A stretch of 64,000 bases of DNA from Acorus gramineus (taxonomy: Eukaryota > Streptophyta > Magnoliopsida > Acorales > Acoraceae), in NCBI GenBank assembly GCA_030737835.1, contig JAUJYN010000015.1, positions 2,969,685 to 3,033,684 on the forward strand, written 5' to 3'. Positions 52,448 through 63,594 of this stretch are shown one piece after another. Positions within the stretch are counted from its first letter, which is position 1. Every line of letters begins with the position of its first letter. The notes under the pieces were generated by a model, which did not search any database, was not told the DNA's origin, and worked only from the letters and a program-made list of their open reading frames with translations. Both the position numbers and the translations under genes were made by a program.

Positions 52448-53350
52448 GACCACTCGAACCGGACATCCTTCCGAGTGAGGCGGGTAAGAGGTACAGCTAT
52501 CTTCGAGAAACCCTCGACAAACCTCCTGTAATAACCCGCCAAGCCCAGGAAGCTCCGAATCTCTGTGGGGTTCGACGGTCGACGCCAATTCGACACGGCG
52601 AGCGTCTTGTCCGGGTCCACAGATATGCCCTCGCCGGAAATCACATGGCCCAAAAGGCCATACGCTCCAACCAAAACTCGCACTTGCTGAACTTGGCGAA
52701 CAACTGATGTCGGGCCAAAGTCTCCAAGACAGTGCGGAGATGGTGAGCGTGCTCCTCAAGACTCCTCGAGTACACCAAAATGTCATCGATGAATACTACC
52801 ACGAAGGAGTCGAGGAAGGGCCGAAACACCCGGTTCATCAGATCCATGAAGGCCGCCGGCGCATTCGTCAACCCAAACGGCAGTACTCTGAACTCGTAGT
52901 GCCCATAACGGGTACGAAAGGCCGTCTTCGGAATGTCTGACTCCCGGATCTTCAGCTGATAGTAGCCCGAACGGAGATCGATCTTAGAAGACTCGCGCTC
53001 CCTGGAGCTGGTCAAACAGATCATCAATCCGCGGCAAGGGGTACTTGTTCTTCACGGTCCGCTTGTTCAGCTGCCTGTAATCAATACAAAGCCGCAGCGA
53101 ACCGTCCTTCTTCCGCACAAACAGAACAGGGGCTCCCCACGGAGAAACACTCGGACGTGCGAAGCCCTTCTCCAGCAACTCCTCCAACTGCTCCTTGAGC
53201 ACCTTCAGCTCTGCAGGGGCCATCCGGTACGGAGCTCTCAAAATCGGCTCGGTCCCCGGAATCAGATTTATCTCAAACTCGATCGCGCGATCCGGCGGTA
53301 ATCCCGGAAGATCATCGGGGAAAACCTCGGGATACTCTGCCACGACCGGA
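52448..53350 (-). pseudogene. TKY element 1: reverse transcriptase
   Basis: Copies element RNA into DNA. Motifs on the minus strand: [92 protein letters not shown] 2-nt loss near 52990 against element 2 makes a stop, then [20 protein letters not shown] (the D of motif A), [49 protein letters not shown] (catalytic IDD) and [17 protein letters not shown] further 1-nt loss near 52650 precedes [20 protein letters not shown] and [20 protein letters not shown]. Residues are conserved but three frameshifts disrupt it. Confidence 0.93.
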
Positions 53351-53960
53351 GTCTGACTGATATCTGCCCGCAGCGGTGCGTCCTCCTGAGCAATATACGC
53401 CAGAAAGCCCTCGCATCCTCCCTGAAGGAGTCTCCACGCCTGGATGGACGACACGAACCCCAAAGGGGCTATGTCACGATCGCCCACGAACTGGAAGGAC
53501 CTCCGACCCGGAAGGTGGAAAGACACCGACTTGGCAAAACAGTCGATGCTGGCGTGACTAGCTGAAAGCCAATCCATTCCCAGGATGGCATCGAAGTCCG
53601 TCATAGCGAGCTCTACCAACTCCACTGGAAACTCATGCTCCGCAACCACCACGGTACACCCTCGGTACACAGAACGGAGGAGAATACGGTCTCCTACGGG
53701 CAATGATATCTCCAGGATAACATCAAGAGGGGCGGACGCCACGCCCATCCGTCTCGCAAAAGCGGGAGACACGAACGAGTGCGTGGCTCCGGAATCAAAT
53801 AACACATATGCAGGGAGCTGGGAGATCTGAACAATACCTCGGACCACGCTACCCGAAGCCTGCGCCTCCTCGGCTGAAAGTGCTGCAACTCTGCCCTGAA
53901 CAAACTGCGGCTGAGGAGCAGGGGCACGCCTCGCAGGCTGCTGGCTGCCTCCTCTGGTCA
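53351..53960 (-). pseudogene. TKY element 1: protease
   Basis: Aspartic protease of the polyprotein, read in the frame 54264-52984: [80 protein letters not shown] and [20 protein letters not shown]. The active-site triad is D-S-G at about 53790. This part is in frame with the beginning of RT. The Ser-rich translation further upstream in this frame is a shadow of the Gln-rich end of Gag. Confidence 0.92.
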
Positions 53961-55269
53961 ACACGGCCACCCTGTGGCTGCTGCTGCTGACGCTGAGGCT
54001 GCTGCTGCTGCTGGCGCTGAGGCTGCTGCTGCTGGCGCTGAGGCTACTACTGATACGGCTACTGCTGTAGCTGCTGCTGCTGCGGAGGCAGCACGCGGGG
54101 TCGGCCAGCATCAGGGCAATTATATAAAATATGCCCGATGCGCTGACAATGATAACAGCGCCGCCTCTCCGGCTGCATGGACTTGACTGGTACTGCCGCA
54201 ATGGGTGCTGGACCTCGCACTGGCACCACATCAACTGGAGTAGCGGCAGCCGCTGACCGATCAAAGCGGGGCCGCTTCTTCTTGCGCTGTCCCTGGTCCT
54301 GGCTCCTGGGAGGTCTCTGCTCTACCGAAGGGGTTGGAACCCCCATGGAGGCCCCGAGGTCTCGCTCGACTGTCTTCGCCCGAGACACCAAGTCCGAGTA
54401 CCTCGTAAACGCCTGGGAAGAGACATGCACCCGAATGGTGCTGATGAGACCCATCTCAAATCGACGACACCGCGTCTCCTCATCCATCACCAAGGCTGGG
54501 GCGAACCTGGAAAGCCTCGTGAAGCGTGTGGAGTAGTCCGCGACTGACATGGAGCCCTGCGTCAGCTGCTCAAACTCCCGCATCACGATCTGGCGCGTCG
54601 AAAATGGGAAGTACTCCTCCAGGAAATACTTCCGGAACCCCGCCCACAAAAGCCGCTCCACTCCCTCTGGAATGTCCACCGATCGGGTAGCCCACCAATC
54701 TGCGGCGCTACCCTTCAGCATGAAGGTGGCCAGGGAGACACGCTGGCGATCGGTGCAGTGCATGGTCGAGAAGATCTTGTCCACCTCCATCAACCATCGC
54801 TCAGGGGCAAGGGGGTCCGCCGTCTGTCCATGGAACTCGGGAGGGTGGAGCTTCAGAAAGGCAGTGAGGCCACTCTGGTGCACTCGCGCTGCAGCCTCTA
54901 GCTCCACCTCCCTCTCCAGGGGATCCTGAACTCTCACCGCTGGAATCACCACGGGAGCAGGGGTACATCGGGTACCACAGGCGGATCTGCCACCAAGGGG
55001 ACCTGTGGAACTGCATCACGGGCCGCCCTCAGCTCCTGAATCTCTCTAGCCTGCTCAGCTAACGCCCTCGTCTGGGCCTCTAATGCTCTCGTCTGAGTCT
55101 CCACCAGATCTGCTATCCGAGCGTAAGCACGCTCCCATGCAGGAGGCTCCTGCGCCAATCCTGGCCCCACAGCCGAGGACTCTCCAGTAGCATCCTCACC
55201 TCTGGTAGGTCCGGGAACCTCCAAAGGTCGAGAGGGACCACGTCCACGCATTCCTCTGCGAGGAGGCAT
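53961..55269 (-). pseudogene. TKY element 1: gag
   Basis: Begins MPPRRGMRGRGPSRPLEVPG at 55269 with a repeat-like coiled segment (ETQTRALEAQTRALAEQARE). A frameshift near 54950 leads to the capsid region: LTAFLKLHPPEFHGQTADPL, WLMEVDKIFSTMHCTDRQRV, MLKGSAADWWATRSVD, FRKYFLEEYFPFSTRQIVMR, EFEQLTQGSMSVADYSTRFT and RLSRFAPALVMDEETRCRRF. A basic stretch ([11 protein letters not shown]) and an intact knuckle [14 protein letters not shown] (C-x2-C-x4-H-x4-C) follow near 54150, then a poly-Gln region with stops (about 54060-53960). The start is the first ATG after the primer site in this frame. Confidence 0.92.
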
Positions 55270-55370
55270 ATCAGCAACCTAAGAAAACCAGACACTAGGA
55301 TCAGAATACTCATATAGAAATCCTAGGACTCATCTCTACGAAAAAAGACCATTGGCTCTGACAGGACCAG

Positions 55371-55383
55371 GCTCTGATACCAA
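55371..55383 (-). other. Primer binding site of TKY element 1
   Basis: TTGGTATCAGAGC on the minus strand, 4 nt (AAAG) after the LTR end GTGACA at 55388. Complementary to the 3' end of initiator tRNA-Met. Confidence 0.93.
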
Positions 55384-55387
55384 CTTT

Positions 55388-58047
55388 TGTCACGGCCCAG
55401 GGCGGCCGTCCCCGGGGCGCGGCAATGGTATATATGATATCAGCAGTCTATACAGGAGGTCAATAACATACCCTAAACAACATCAAAATGACAACACAGA
55501 CAACAATGAGGCTGACATGATATATACACAAATAGCGGAAGCTAAAAGACTGAATCTGTAATTCAAAGACATATTACAGACTCGATACATAATCAACTGT
55601 CCTGTGAGAGCCAATATATACAACGACATCCAAATATAATACAAACGTGTGCCCAAGCACGGAATACAATACATACAATCAAAGGGGGATGCTGATGGCC
55701 TCTCACACGCAGAACGTGACGCTGCTCCGCTACTGCTGATGTGCCGCGGGGAGCTCCTCCTTCAGATCCGACTTGGATATCACTGAAGAAAAATATATGC
55801 GTGAGCCACACGCTCAGTGAATAGCACAACCCATGCATCACAATTCATATTAACCTCAAATCATTTATAGCCTCTAAGTGGCAACAACTACACAATCCAA
55901 TGGGTCGCTACATCGTCGACCCACCACACCCTCACCCTCACCTTCCACAGGTGACATGGTCTTTTGGGACTGACTAGGCTGTTAATCACCCTTGGTCCAC
56001 CGATAGCCTCTCCTCCACTCCGTAGCTCGCCTGGTCTACTCCCACGATTCAGCACAGTCCGAAACAAAATCAGGAGGTACCTACTGATGGGAGCCCTCTG
56101 TCAGGACGGCCTGTCTAACGCTGAGGAGTCCCTACACGGATCCAACGAAGGGAAGAGAAACAGCCTACCCACACGGATACGATCCACTTGGATCCGCCGA
56201 CACCGATCTCAACTCTACAAATGTCATGAATTCTTCAGAATTCCTCCAGGGCGCATAACTAAGATGCGGGGAAGCATATATTATAACCACAAGGTTATAA
56301 TATTCTCTAAGGCATGCTAATTACAAAACTCACATTTGATTTAAATAAATTAAACTAAATGGGACGCATGCGTAGGTCGAGGCTTCCCTAGCATGAAAAC
56401 ATGGTATCAGGATGCTTGGGCCTTTACACATATCATAAGGGTGCATATCCCTAACATGCAAGGCCTAGGGTGGCATGGATACTACATAATATTCATGCAT
56501 GCATAGTTTACAATTAATACTATCTAATATGCAATTATGGTGCCCCAGGGGAGGGCAATGCACGCCTACGTGCATCGAACGCCTCCCAACTGGGTTGGAT
56601 TGTCCCACTCACCAATACCCGGGTCGTCGCGTGACCGCCCGTCAAGATCTGCAAGACATGAAAAATTAAAATGGTGAGTAAAAATACACAAATACACAAT
56701 AAATACACTAGAAATACCCAACACTCGGACAAACATGCATACGGGCCCATACGCACGCGAGTCCGAGTGCCCCGACACACTCACGCACCCACGGTAGCCA
56801 TGTGCACGGCCACCCGCACGCACGCAGCCCCGCGCCCCGGGCGCACTGCTGCGCCCCAGCCCGCGCGCCCAGGCGCGCTGTCGCGCCTCCGCCCGCACGC
56901 CCAGACACGTCGCACGCTCGTACGGACGCTCGCGCGCGCCCGCGCGCACCGCGCGTCCAGCCCCGGGTGCACCCGTGCGCACTGCGCCCCTGCGCAGCAC
57001 CCCGCGCGTACACTCGCACGCACTGCGCCCCAACGCAGTACCCCCGCGCCCACTGTTGCTCCCCTGCGCCTGCCTGCGCTTACCTGCGCGTGCAGGCTTG
57101 CGCGCACGCGCGCGGATGACACCGCACGCGCGCCCGAGCCACTCCCACACCCCCAACAGCCCCCAACAGCCCCCCCCCCCAACCCCTAACCACCATGCAT
57201 GCCATGCATACCCATAAGCAACCCTAAACAAGCATCTACACAAGAAAAGGAAGGAAGAAAGCTTACCCAAAGGAGGAAAGACAAAGGGGTGAAAACGGGT
57301 GCCCTTCGCGCACCGATTTGCCACCACCAAGACCACCACCACCAAGCCCTCTTCTCAGCCAAGGAGGGGCTGAAAACAGAGGAGAAAAGGAGGTAAGAGA
57401 GGAGGTTTCACAAGGGGGAAATCGAAAATGAAACCATGGAAGGATAGATCGGGTCCTTACCAAACTTTTCTCCTTCTAGGGTTTCTTCTTTCAACCACTC
57501 CTACTAGATCATAAAGGGGAAAATAAAGAGAGGGGATGAGAGGTTTTGAGAGAGCTTGAGAGAGAAGATGATGAATAGGGGGGGGGGGGACACTATTCTT
57601 GGGCGTGGACTTCATTTAAGCACACACACACACCACACACACTCACACACTCACACACTTAGAAATTAATTAGGTTAAGCTAGGTTAGGTGAACTTTGAC
57701 CCTAGTCAACCCAACCACACTAGAAAACAAAATCAATTGACCAAGTCAAGGATCAACATTGACCAAGTCAAGTCTCCCAATGACTTTTCGCTTTGTCAAA
57801 ACCCGGATACGATTCGGAACTGTGAAATTCTGAAACGTTACCGGAATTCGATGAAATTTTCGTGAGTGGCTTGAAATGGCACCAGGACACATAATATGCA
57901 GTTAGATTTTCAATCGGAGTCCTCAGGCTCAGGATGATAGCTAAAAGTCTAAAATTTTAGCGGTTCCGATCGAAAAAGAAAAAAGTTGAAAAACTGCCAG
58001 AATGTTCCAATGGTGACCAAAAGGCTAAAAGTGACACATATATAACA
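55388..58047 (-). mobile_element. TKY copy 12: 5' LTR of element 1
   Basis: Complete 2660-bp LTR; plus strand TGTCACGGCCCAGGGCGG to TGACACATATATAACA. It has the TTGAC cluster (57697-57799), CA repeats (57620-57660), intron 1 (56649-57266), the exon B donor GG|TGAGTGG-type near 56612, and the CCCTCACCCTCACC motif near 55928. Its right neighbour is the gag of TKY element 2 in the opposite orientation. Confidence 0.93.
56649..57266 (-). other. Predicted LTR intron 1 in TKY copy 12 (618 bp)
   Basis: Donor CCTCCTTTGG|GTAAGC at 57266, acceptor ATGTCTTGCAG|ATCTTG at 56649. Interior CpG-rich from about 56750 to 57130. Being in the 5' LTR of an element, this segment would be in the transcript leader upstream of the primer site. 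Confidence 0.7.
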
Positions 58048-58770
58048 CCATGTCAGTCGCTGATTACTCCACACGTTTCACGAGGCTTTCCCGGGTCGCC
58101 CCCGCCTTGGTGATGGATGAGGAGACGCGATGCCGTCGTTTCGAGATGGGTCTCATTAGCACCATCCGGGTGCATGTCACCTCACAGGCATTCACGAGGT
58201 ACTCAGACTTGGTGTCTCGTGCGAGGACAGTCGAGCGAGACCTTGGGGTCCCTTTGGGGGTTCCAACCCCTTCTGCAGACCAGAGGCCCCCCCAGGAGCC
58301 AGGACCAGGGACATCGCAAGAAGAAGCGGCCCCGCTTTGATCAGTCAGCGGTCGCCGCTACTCCAGTCGATGTGGTGCCAGCGCGAGGTCCAGCACCCAT
58401 TGCTGCAGTACCAGTCCAGGCTAGGCAACCGGAGACGCGGCGCTGTTACCACTGCCAACGAATCAGGCATATTATGTATGAGTGCCCTGATGCTGGCTGA
58501 CCCCGTGTGCCTCAGCAGCAGCAGCAGCAACCGCGCCAGCAGCAGCAGCTGTAGCAGCAATAGCCACGCCAGCAGCAGCAGCCACAGCGTCAGCAGCAGC
58601 AGCCACAGGGTGGCCGAGTTGACCAGAGGAGGCAGCCAGTGCAGCCTGCGAGGCGTGCCCCTGCTCCTTAGCCGCAGCTTGTTCAGGGTCGTGTTGCAGC
58701 ACTTACAGCCGAGGAGGCGCAGGCTTCGGGTAGCATGGTCCGAGGTATTGTTTTGATCTCCTAGCTCCCT
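58048..58770 (+). pseudogene. TKY element 2: gag, 3' part
   Basis: Starts abruptly at the end of the element 1 LTR with CCATGTCAGTCGCTG, corresponding to MSVADYSTRFTRLSR in the middle of Gag. It continues ALVMDEETRCRRFEMGLIST, FTRYSDLVSRARTVERDLGV, then in another frame [20 protein letters not shown] and CYHCQRIRHIMYEC (a CCHC knuckle with Arg for the usual Gly). A Gln-rich stretch with stops (58510-58640) follows. The N-terminal half of gag and the 5' LTR are missing because of the rearrangement at 58047/58048. Two or more frameshifts are present. Confidence 0.9.
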
Positions 58771-58776
58771 GCATAT

Positions 58777-60164
58777 GTGTTATTTGATTCCGGAGCCACG
58801 CACTCGTTCGTGTCTCCCGTTTTTGCGAGACGGATGGGCGTGGTGTCCGCCCCTCTTGATGTTATGCTGGAGATATCATTGCCCGTCGGAGACCGTATTC
58901 TCCTCCGTTCTGTTTACCGGGGGTGTACCGTGGTGATTGCGGAGCATGAGTTTCCAGTAGAGTTGGTAGAGCTCGCCATGACGGACTTCGATGCCATCCT
59001 GGGAATGGATTGGCTCTCAGCTTGCCACGCTAGTATCGACTGTTTTGTGAAGTTGGTGTCTTTCCATACCCTTGGTCGGAGATCTTTCCAGTTCATAGGC
59101 GATCGGGACATAGCCCCTTTGGGGTTCATGTCATCCATCCAGGCGTGGAGACTCCTTCACGGAGGATGTGAGGGTTTTCTGGAGTATATTGCTGAGGAGG
59201 ATGCACCACTATGGGCAGATATCAGTCAGACTCCGGTCATGGCAGAATATCTGGAGGTTTTCCCCGATGACCTCCCGGGATTACCGCCGGATCGCGTTAT
59301 CAAGTTTGAGATTAATCTAATTCCGGGGATCGAGCGGATTTTGAGAGCTCCGTATCGGATGGCCCCAGCAGAGCTGAAGATGCTCAAGGAGCAGCTGGAG
59401 GAGTTGCTCGAGAAGGGCTTCGCACGTCCGAGTGTTTCTCCGTTGGGAGCCCCTGTTTTGTTCGTTCGGAAGAAGGACGGTTCGCTGCGTCTTTGTATCG
59501 ATTACAGGCAGCTGAACAAGCGGACCGTGAAGAACAAGTACCCCTTGCCACGGATTGACAATCTGTTTGACCAGCTCCAGGGAGCGCGTGTCTTTTCTAA
59601 GATCGATCTCCGTTCGGGCTACTATCAGCTGAAGATCCGGGAGTCGGATATTCCGAAGACGGCCTTTCGTACCCGTTATGGGCACTACGAGTTTTGAGTA
59701 TTGCCGTTTGGGTTGACGAATGCGCCGGCAGCCTTCATGGATCTGATGAACCGGGTGTTTCGGCCCTTCCTCGACTCCTTCGTAGTAGTCTTCATCGATG
59801 ATATTCTGGTGTACTCGAGGAGTCTTGAGGAGCACGCTGACCATCTCCGCACTGACCTGGAGACTTTGGCCCGACATCAGTTGTTCGCCAAGTTCAGTAA
59901 GTGCGAGTTTTGGTTGGAGCGTATGGCCTTTCTAGGCCACGTGATTTCCGGCGAGGGTATATCTGTGGACCCGGACAAGACGCTCGCCGTGTCGAATTGG
60001 CGGCGACCGTCGAACCCCACCGAGATTCGGAGCTTCCTGGGTTTGGCGGGTTATTATCGGAGGTTTGTCGAGGGTTTCTCGAAGATAGCTGTTCCTCTGA
60101 CCCGCCTTACTCGGAAGGATGTCCGGTTCGAGTGGTCCCCATCTTGCGAGGAGAGCTTCCTCGT
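58777..60164 (+). pseudogene. TKY element 2: protease and reverse transcriptase
   Basis: A 306-codon open frame (58777-59697) covers protease ([23 protein letters not shown] triad; [20 protein letters not shown]) and the first half of RT ([72 protein letters not shown]). A TGA replaces Arg at 59696, where element 1 has CGA-type sequence. The same frame continues: [80 protein letters not shown] and [12 protein letters not shown]. Here it ends at a deletion junction. Apart from the single stop the RT is better preserved than in element 1. Confidence 0.93.
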
Positions 60165-61409
60165 TCGAGGTACACAGTGCATCCTAGTGGCACAAAGATG
60201 TACAGGGGCCTTCGTCGTGGCTACTGGTGGCGCGGGATGAAGATGGATATTGGCCGTTTCATTGCCCGTTGCTTGGTATGCTAGCAGGTGAAGTCGAAAC
60301 ATCAGCGTCCTGCGGGGAAGCTACAGTCCATTGAGATTCCTCAGTGGAAGTGGGAGCAGATCACCATGGACTTCGTTTCGGGCTTGCCGAGGTCACGTTC
60401 GGGTCGCGATGCCATCTGGGTAATCGTCGACCGATTGACTAAGTCCGCTCATTTCCTCCCCATTCGACTCACCGATTCTCTGGACACCCTCGCACAGTTG
60501 TTTGTCTCCGAGATCGTTCGTCTCTAAGGCACTCCCGTCAGCATCATTTCTGATAGAGACGCGAGGTTTACTTCGAGGTTCTGGCGTAGCCTTCAGCACG
60601 CCCTTGGTACGAACCTCCACTTCAGTACAGCGTTTCATCCGCAGACGGGCGGCCAGTCGGAGAGGACGATTCAGACCCTGGAGGACATGCTGCGAGCTTG
60701 CGTTCTCGACTTTGGGGGCAGTTGGGAGAGGCATCTCCCGTTGGTGGAGTTCGCCTACAACAACAGCTACCACTCGAGTATTCGGATGGCACCATATGAA
60801 GCGCTCTATGGTTGCAGCTGCAGGTCCCCCTTGTGTTGGGACGAGGTCGGAGAGCGCCAGTTTGAGGGACCAGAGATCATCCACCAGACCTCAGAGATGG
60901 TCAAGGCGATTCGTGAGCGTATCTGAGTCGCTCAGAGTCATCAGAAGAGCTACGCCGATCGTCGTCGCCGTGAGCTCGCCTTCGAGGTTGGTGACCATGT
61001 TTTCCTGAAGGTGTCCCCGATGAAGGGCATCTTCCGTTTCGGTGTGCAGAGCAAGTTGAGTCCGTGTTACATCGAGCCGTTTCTCATCCTTGAGCGGATT
61101 CGAGAGGTTGCCTATCGCATAGCCCTGCCCCCACAGTTGGCTCAAGCCCATGACGTCTTCCATGTCTCGCAGCTGAGGAGTCACGTCCACGATCCTGCTC
61201 ACGTTATTCCGTTCGAGCCGCTCGTCTTCGAGCAGGACTTGTCATTCGTGGAGCAGCTGATCGAGATCCTGGACTGACGCAAGAAGAGGCTCCGCACCAA
61301 GACCGTCCAGCTGGTTAAGGTGCGATGGCAGCACCGTTCTGGTGCCGAGGCCACTTGGGAGTGCGAGGACGCCATGCGTGGCGCATATCCACATCTTTTC
61401 CCTTCCTAG
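60165..61409 (+). pseudogene. TKY element 2: integrase and chromodomain
   Basis: Begins right at the RNase H deletion with [20 protein letters not shown]. Then CLVC-stop-QVK, WEQITMDFVSGLPRSRSGRD, VIVDRLTKSAHF (first D), a stop after [19 protein letters not shown] (second D), [19 protein letters not shown] (catalytic E; D of QTD changed to G), [20 protein letters not shown] and a stop after IRERI. A C-terminal frame from 61011 has AQAHDVFHVSQLRSHVHDPA and DLSFVEQLIEILD-stop, then LRTKTVQLVKVRWQHRSGAE, ATWE and YPHLFPS to 61409, the chromodomain-like tail. At least four stops inactivate it. Confidence 0.92.
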
Positions 61410-61444
61410 ATGTTTTTGTATTAATTTTGTGGACAAAATTTCCT

Positions 61445-61457
61445 AAGGGGGGAAGAA
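61445..61457 (+). other. Polypurine tract of TKY element 2
   Basis: AAGGGGGGAAGAA immediately before the LTR start TGTTATATATG at 61458. Identical to the tract of element 1. Confidence 0.92.
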
Positions 61458-62252
61458 TGTTATATATGTGTCACTTTTAGCCTTTTTGGTCACCTTTGGG
61501 ACATTTCTGGCAGTTTTCTAATTTTTCTTTTTTTCGATCGGAACCGCTAAAATTTTAGACTTTTAGCTATCTGCATGAGCTCAAGGGCTTCGATTGAAAA
61601 TCTAACTGCACATTATGAGTCCTGGTGCCATTTCGAGCCACTCACAAAAATTTCATCAAATTCCGGTAACGTTTTAGAAAATTTGGCAGTTCCGAATCGT
61701 ATCCGGGTTTTGATCGATTTTGGAATGTCAAAGGGGGACTTGACCAAGTCAAGAAGACTTGGACCAAGTCAAATTTAATCATTGACTTGGTCAAACCTTT
61801 TTGTTCTTTTGTGTGGTTGGGTTGACTCAAAGTCAAGCCTCACCAACCCTTCATTTTTTCATTAATGAGTGTGTGTGTGTGAGTGTAGTGTGTGTGTGTG
61901 TGGGGAACTATAGGTGGGCGTCCCCTTCAATCCCCATCTCCATCTCCCTCTCACTCACTCCTTCACTCCCTCTTCCTTCCTTATTGTTCCAATTAGAGGT
62001 AGTAAAAGAAGAAGAAGAAGAAAGACCTAGAGAGGAGAAGTGAAGGTATGTGTGTGTGGAATCTTTGAGTGGTGTTTGTTTCTGTTTCCCTTCTCTCTAC
62101 CGCCCTCTCATGCCTTCCCTCCCCACCTCTGTTTTCAGCCATCAAGGGCTTGTGAGTGGCTGAGAAGGTGGTGGTCTTGGTGGTGGCGGTTGTGGTGGTT
62201 TGGTGCGCAAAGGGCACCCGAGCTTCCCCCCTTTTCCTTCCCCTCCTTTTTG

Positions 62253-62851
62253 GTAAGTCCTCCTCCTCCCTTAGCTTTGTTTAGATGATTGTTAGGGTTT
62301 TTAAGTGGTCAAGCATGCCTTGCATAGGTGGTAGGGGGTGTGGGTGGGCTGAGGAGGGGGTGGAAGGGGTTCGGGCGCACGCGCGGAGCCATCCGCGCGC
62401 GTGCGCGCGCGTCTGCGCCCGCAGAGGGGCGCTGGCTCGCGCAGATGGGCGCGCTGGCGAGCGCGCGCGCATATGCGCAGGTGCGCGGGCGTGCGCGTGG
62501 GGTTCTGCATGGGCGCGCGGTGCGCGTGAGGGCGCGCGGGCTGGACGCGCGGTGCGCACGGGTGCGCGCAAGCGTGCTCGCACGCGCGATAGCGTGTCTG
62601 GGCGCGCGGGCAGGTGCGTGGCAGTGCGCCAAGGGTGCTGGGGCGCATGCGTGCGTGCGCGTGCGAGGGGCCATGCGTGTGGCTGCCCAAGGGTTCGGGT
62701 GGGTGTCAGAGCACTCGGACTCGCGTGCGTACGTGCGTGCTTGCATGCGTGCGAGTCTGTATGCATGCTTGTCCGAGTATTTTTTATTTCTAGTAAATTT
62801 CATGTATATTTGTGTAGTTTACTCACCATATTGAATGCCCACGTCTTGCAA
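62253..62851 (+). other. Predicted LTR intron 1 in TKY copy 13 (599 bp, acceptor mutated)
   Basis: Donor CCTTTTTG|GTAAGTCC at 62253. The acceptor position reads CGTCTTGCAA|ATCTTGG: the AG of other copies is AA here. The interior 62370-62770 is CpG-rich. Splicing at the usual site would fail in this copy. Confidence 0.65.
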
Positions 62852-63570
62852 ATCTTGGCGAACGGTCACGCAACGACCCGGGTTTCGGTGAGTGGGTCAA
62901 TCCAACCCAGTAGGCAATGCCCACGGTCACGTGTTCGATGCACGTAGGCATGCATTGCCCTCCCCTGGGGAACCATAATTGTATATTAACTTGTGCAAAT
63001 GAAAAACTATGTTAATGCATGTTCTCCTATGATGTAACCATGCCATATTAGACATTGTATGCTAGGGATATATATCCATATATCATGTATAGAGGCCCAT
63101 ACATGCCCTAGACACCATGTGCCATGCTTGAAAAGCCTTGATCTACGCATGTTTCCCATTTAGTTTAATTTATTTAAATCAAATGTGGTTATATTGGTAT
63201 AAGCATGCCTTAGAGAATATTAGAACCTTGTTGTTATAATATATGTTTCCCCGCATCTTAGTTATGCGCCGTGGAGGAATTCTCAAGAATTCATGACATT
63301 AGTAGTGTTAGAAATCGTTGTCGACGGATCCAAGAGGATCGTATCCATGTGAGTAGGCTGTTTTCTCCCCTTCGTTGGAGCCGAGTAGGGACTCCCCGGC
63401 GTTGGGAAAGCTGTCCTGACAGAGGGCTCCCATCTGTAGGTACCACCGATGCGTCAGAGGGTACTGATCGTGGGAGTATACCAGGTAGAGGCTACGCGAG
63501 GGAGAGGCTACTGGTGGACAAGGGTGGAGAGCAGTCTAGTCTGTCCCAAAAGGCCCATGTCACCCCTAAA

Positions 63571-63594
63571 GGGTGAGGGTGAGGGTGGGGTGGG
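63571..63594 (+). repeat. Potential G-quadruplex motif in TKY copy 13
   Basis: GGGTGAGGGTGAGGGTGGGG followed by TGGG, identical in form to 28902-28925. Confidence 0.8.

Larger units (their letters stand above)
49175..58047 (-). mobile_element. TKY element 1: full-structure Tekay-like chromovirus (minus strand)
   Basis: The only element here with two LTRs around an internal region: 5' LTR (58047-55388), tRNA-Met primer site, gag, protease, RT, RNase H, integrase, chromodomain, polypurine tract and 3' LTR (50441-49175). All coding parts have indels. The two LTRs differ in length (2660 against 1267 bp) and in their 3' part, and the flanking 5-mers (CCTCT at 49170-49174, CCATG at 58048-58052) do not match. 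The long LTR and the chromodomain ending (HDVFHVSQLR..., EATWE) suggest Tekay/Del. Confidence 0.9.

Noticed and set aside
53961..54264. Ser-rich N-terminal extension of the protease frame (also its antisense, and 58337-58756)
   Set aside because: An out-of-frame reading of the CAG repeats that encode the Gln-rich end of Gag.
52157..54929. Plus-strand frames over TKY element 1
   Set aside because: They are antisense to clear RT, protease and gag sequence on the minus strand.
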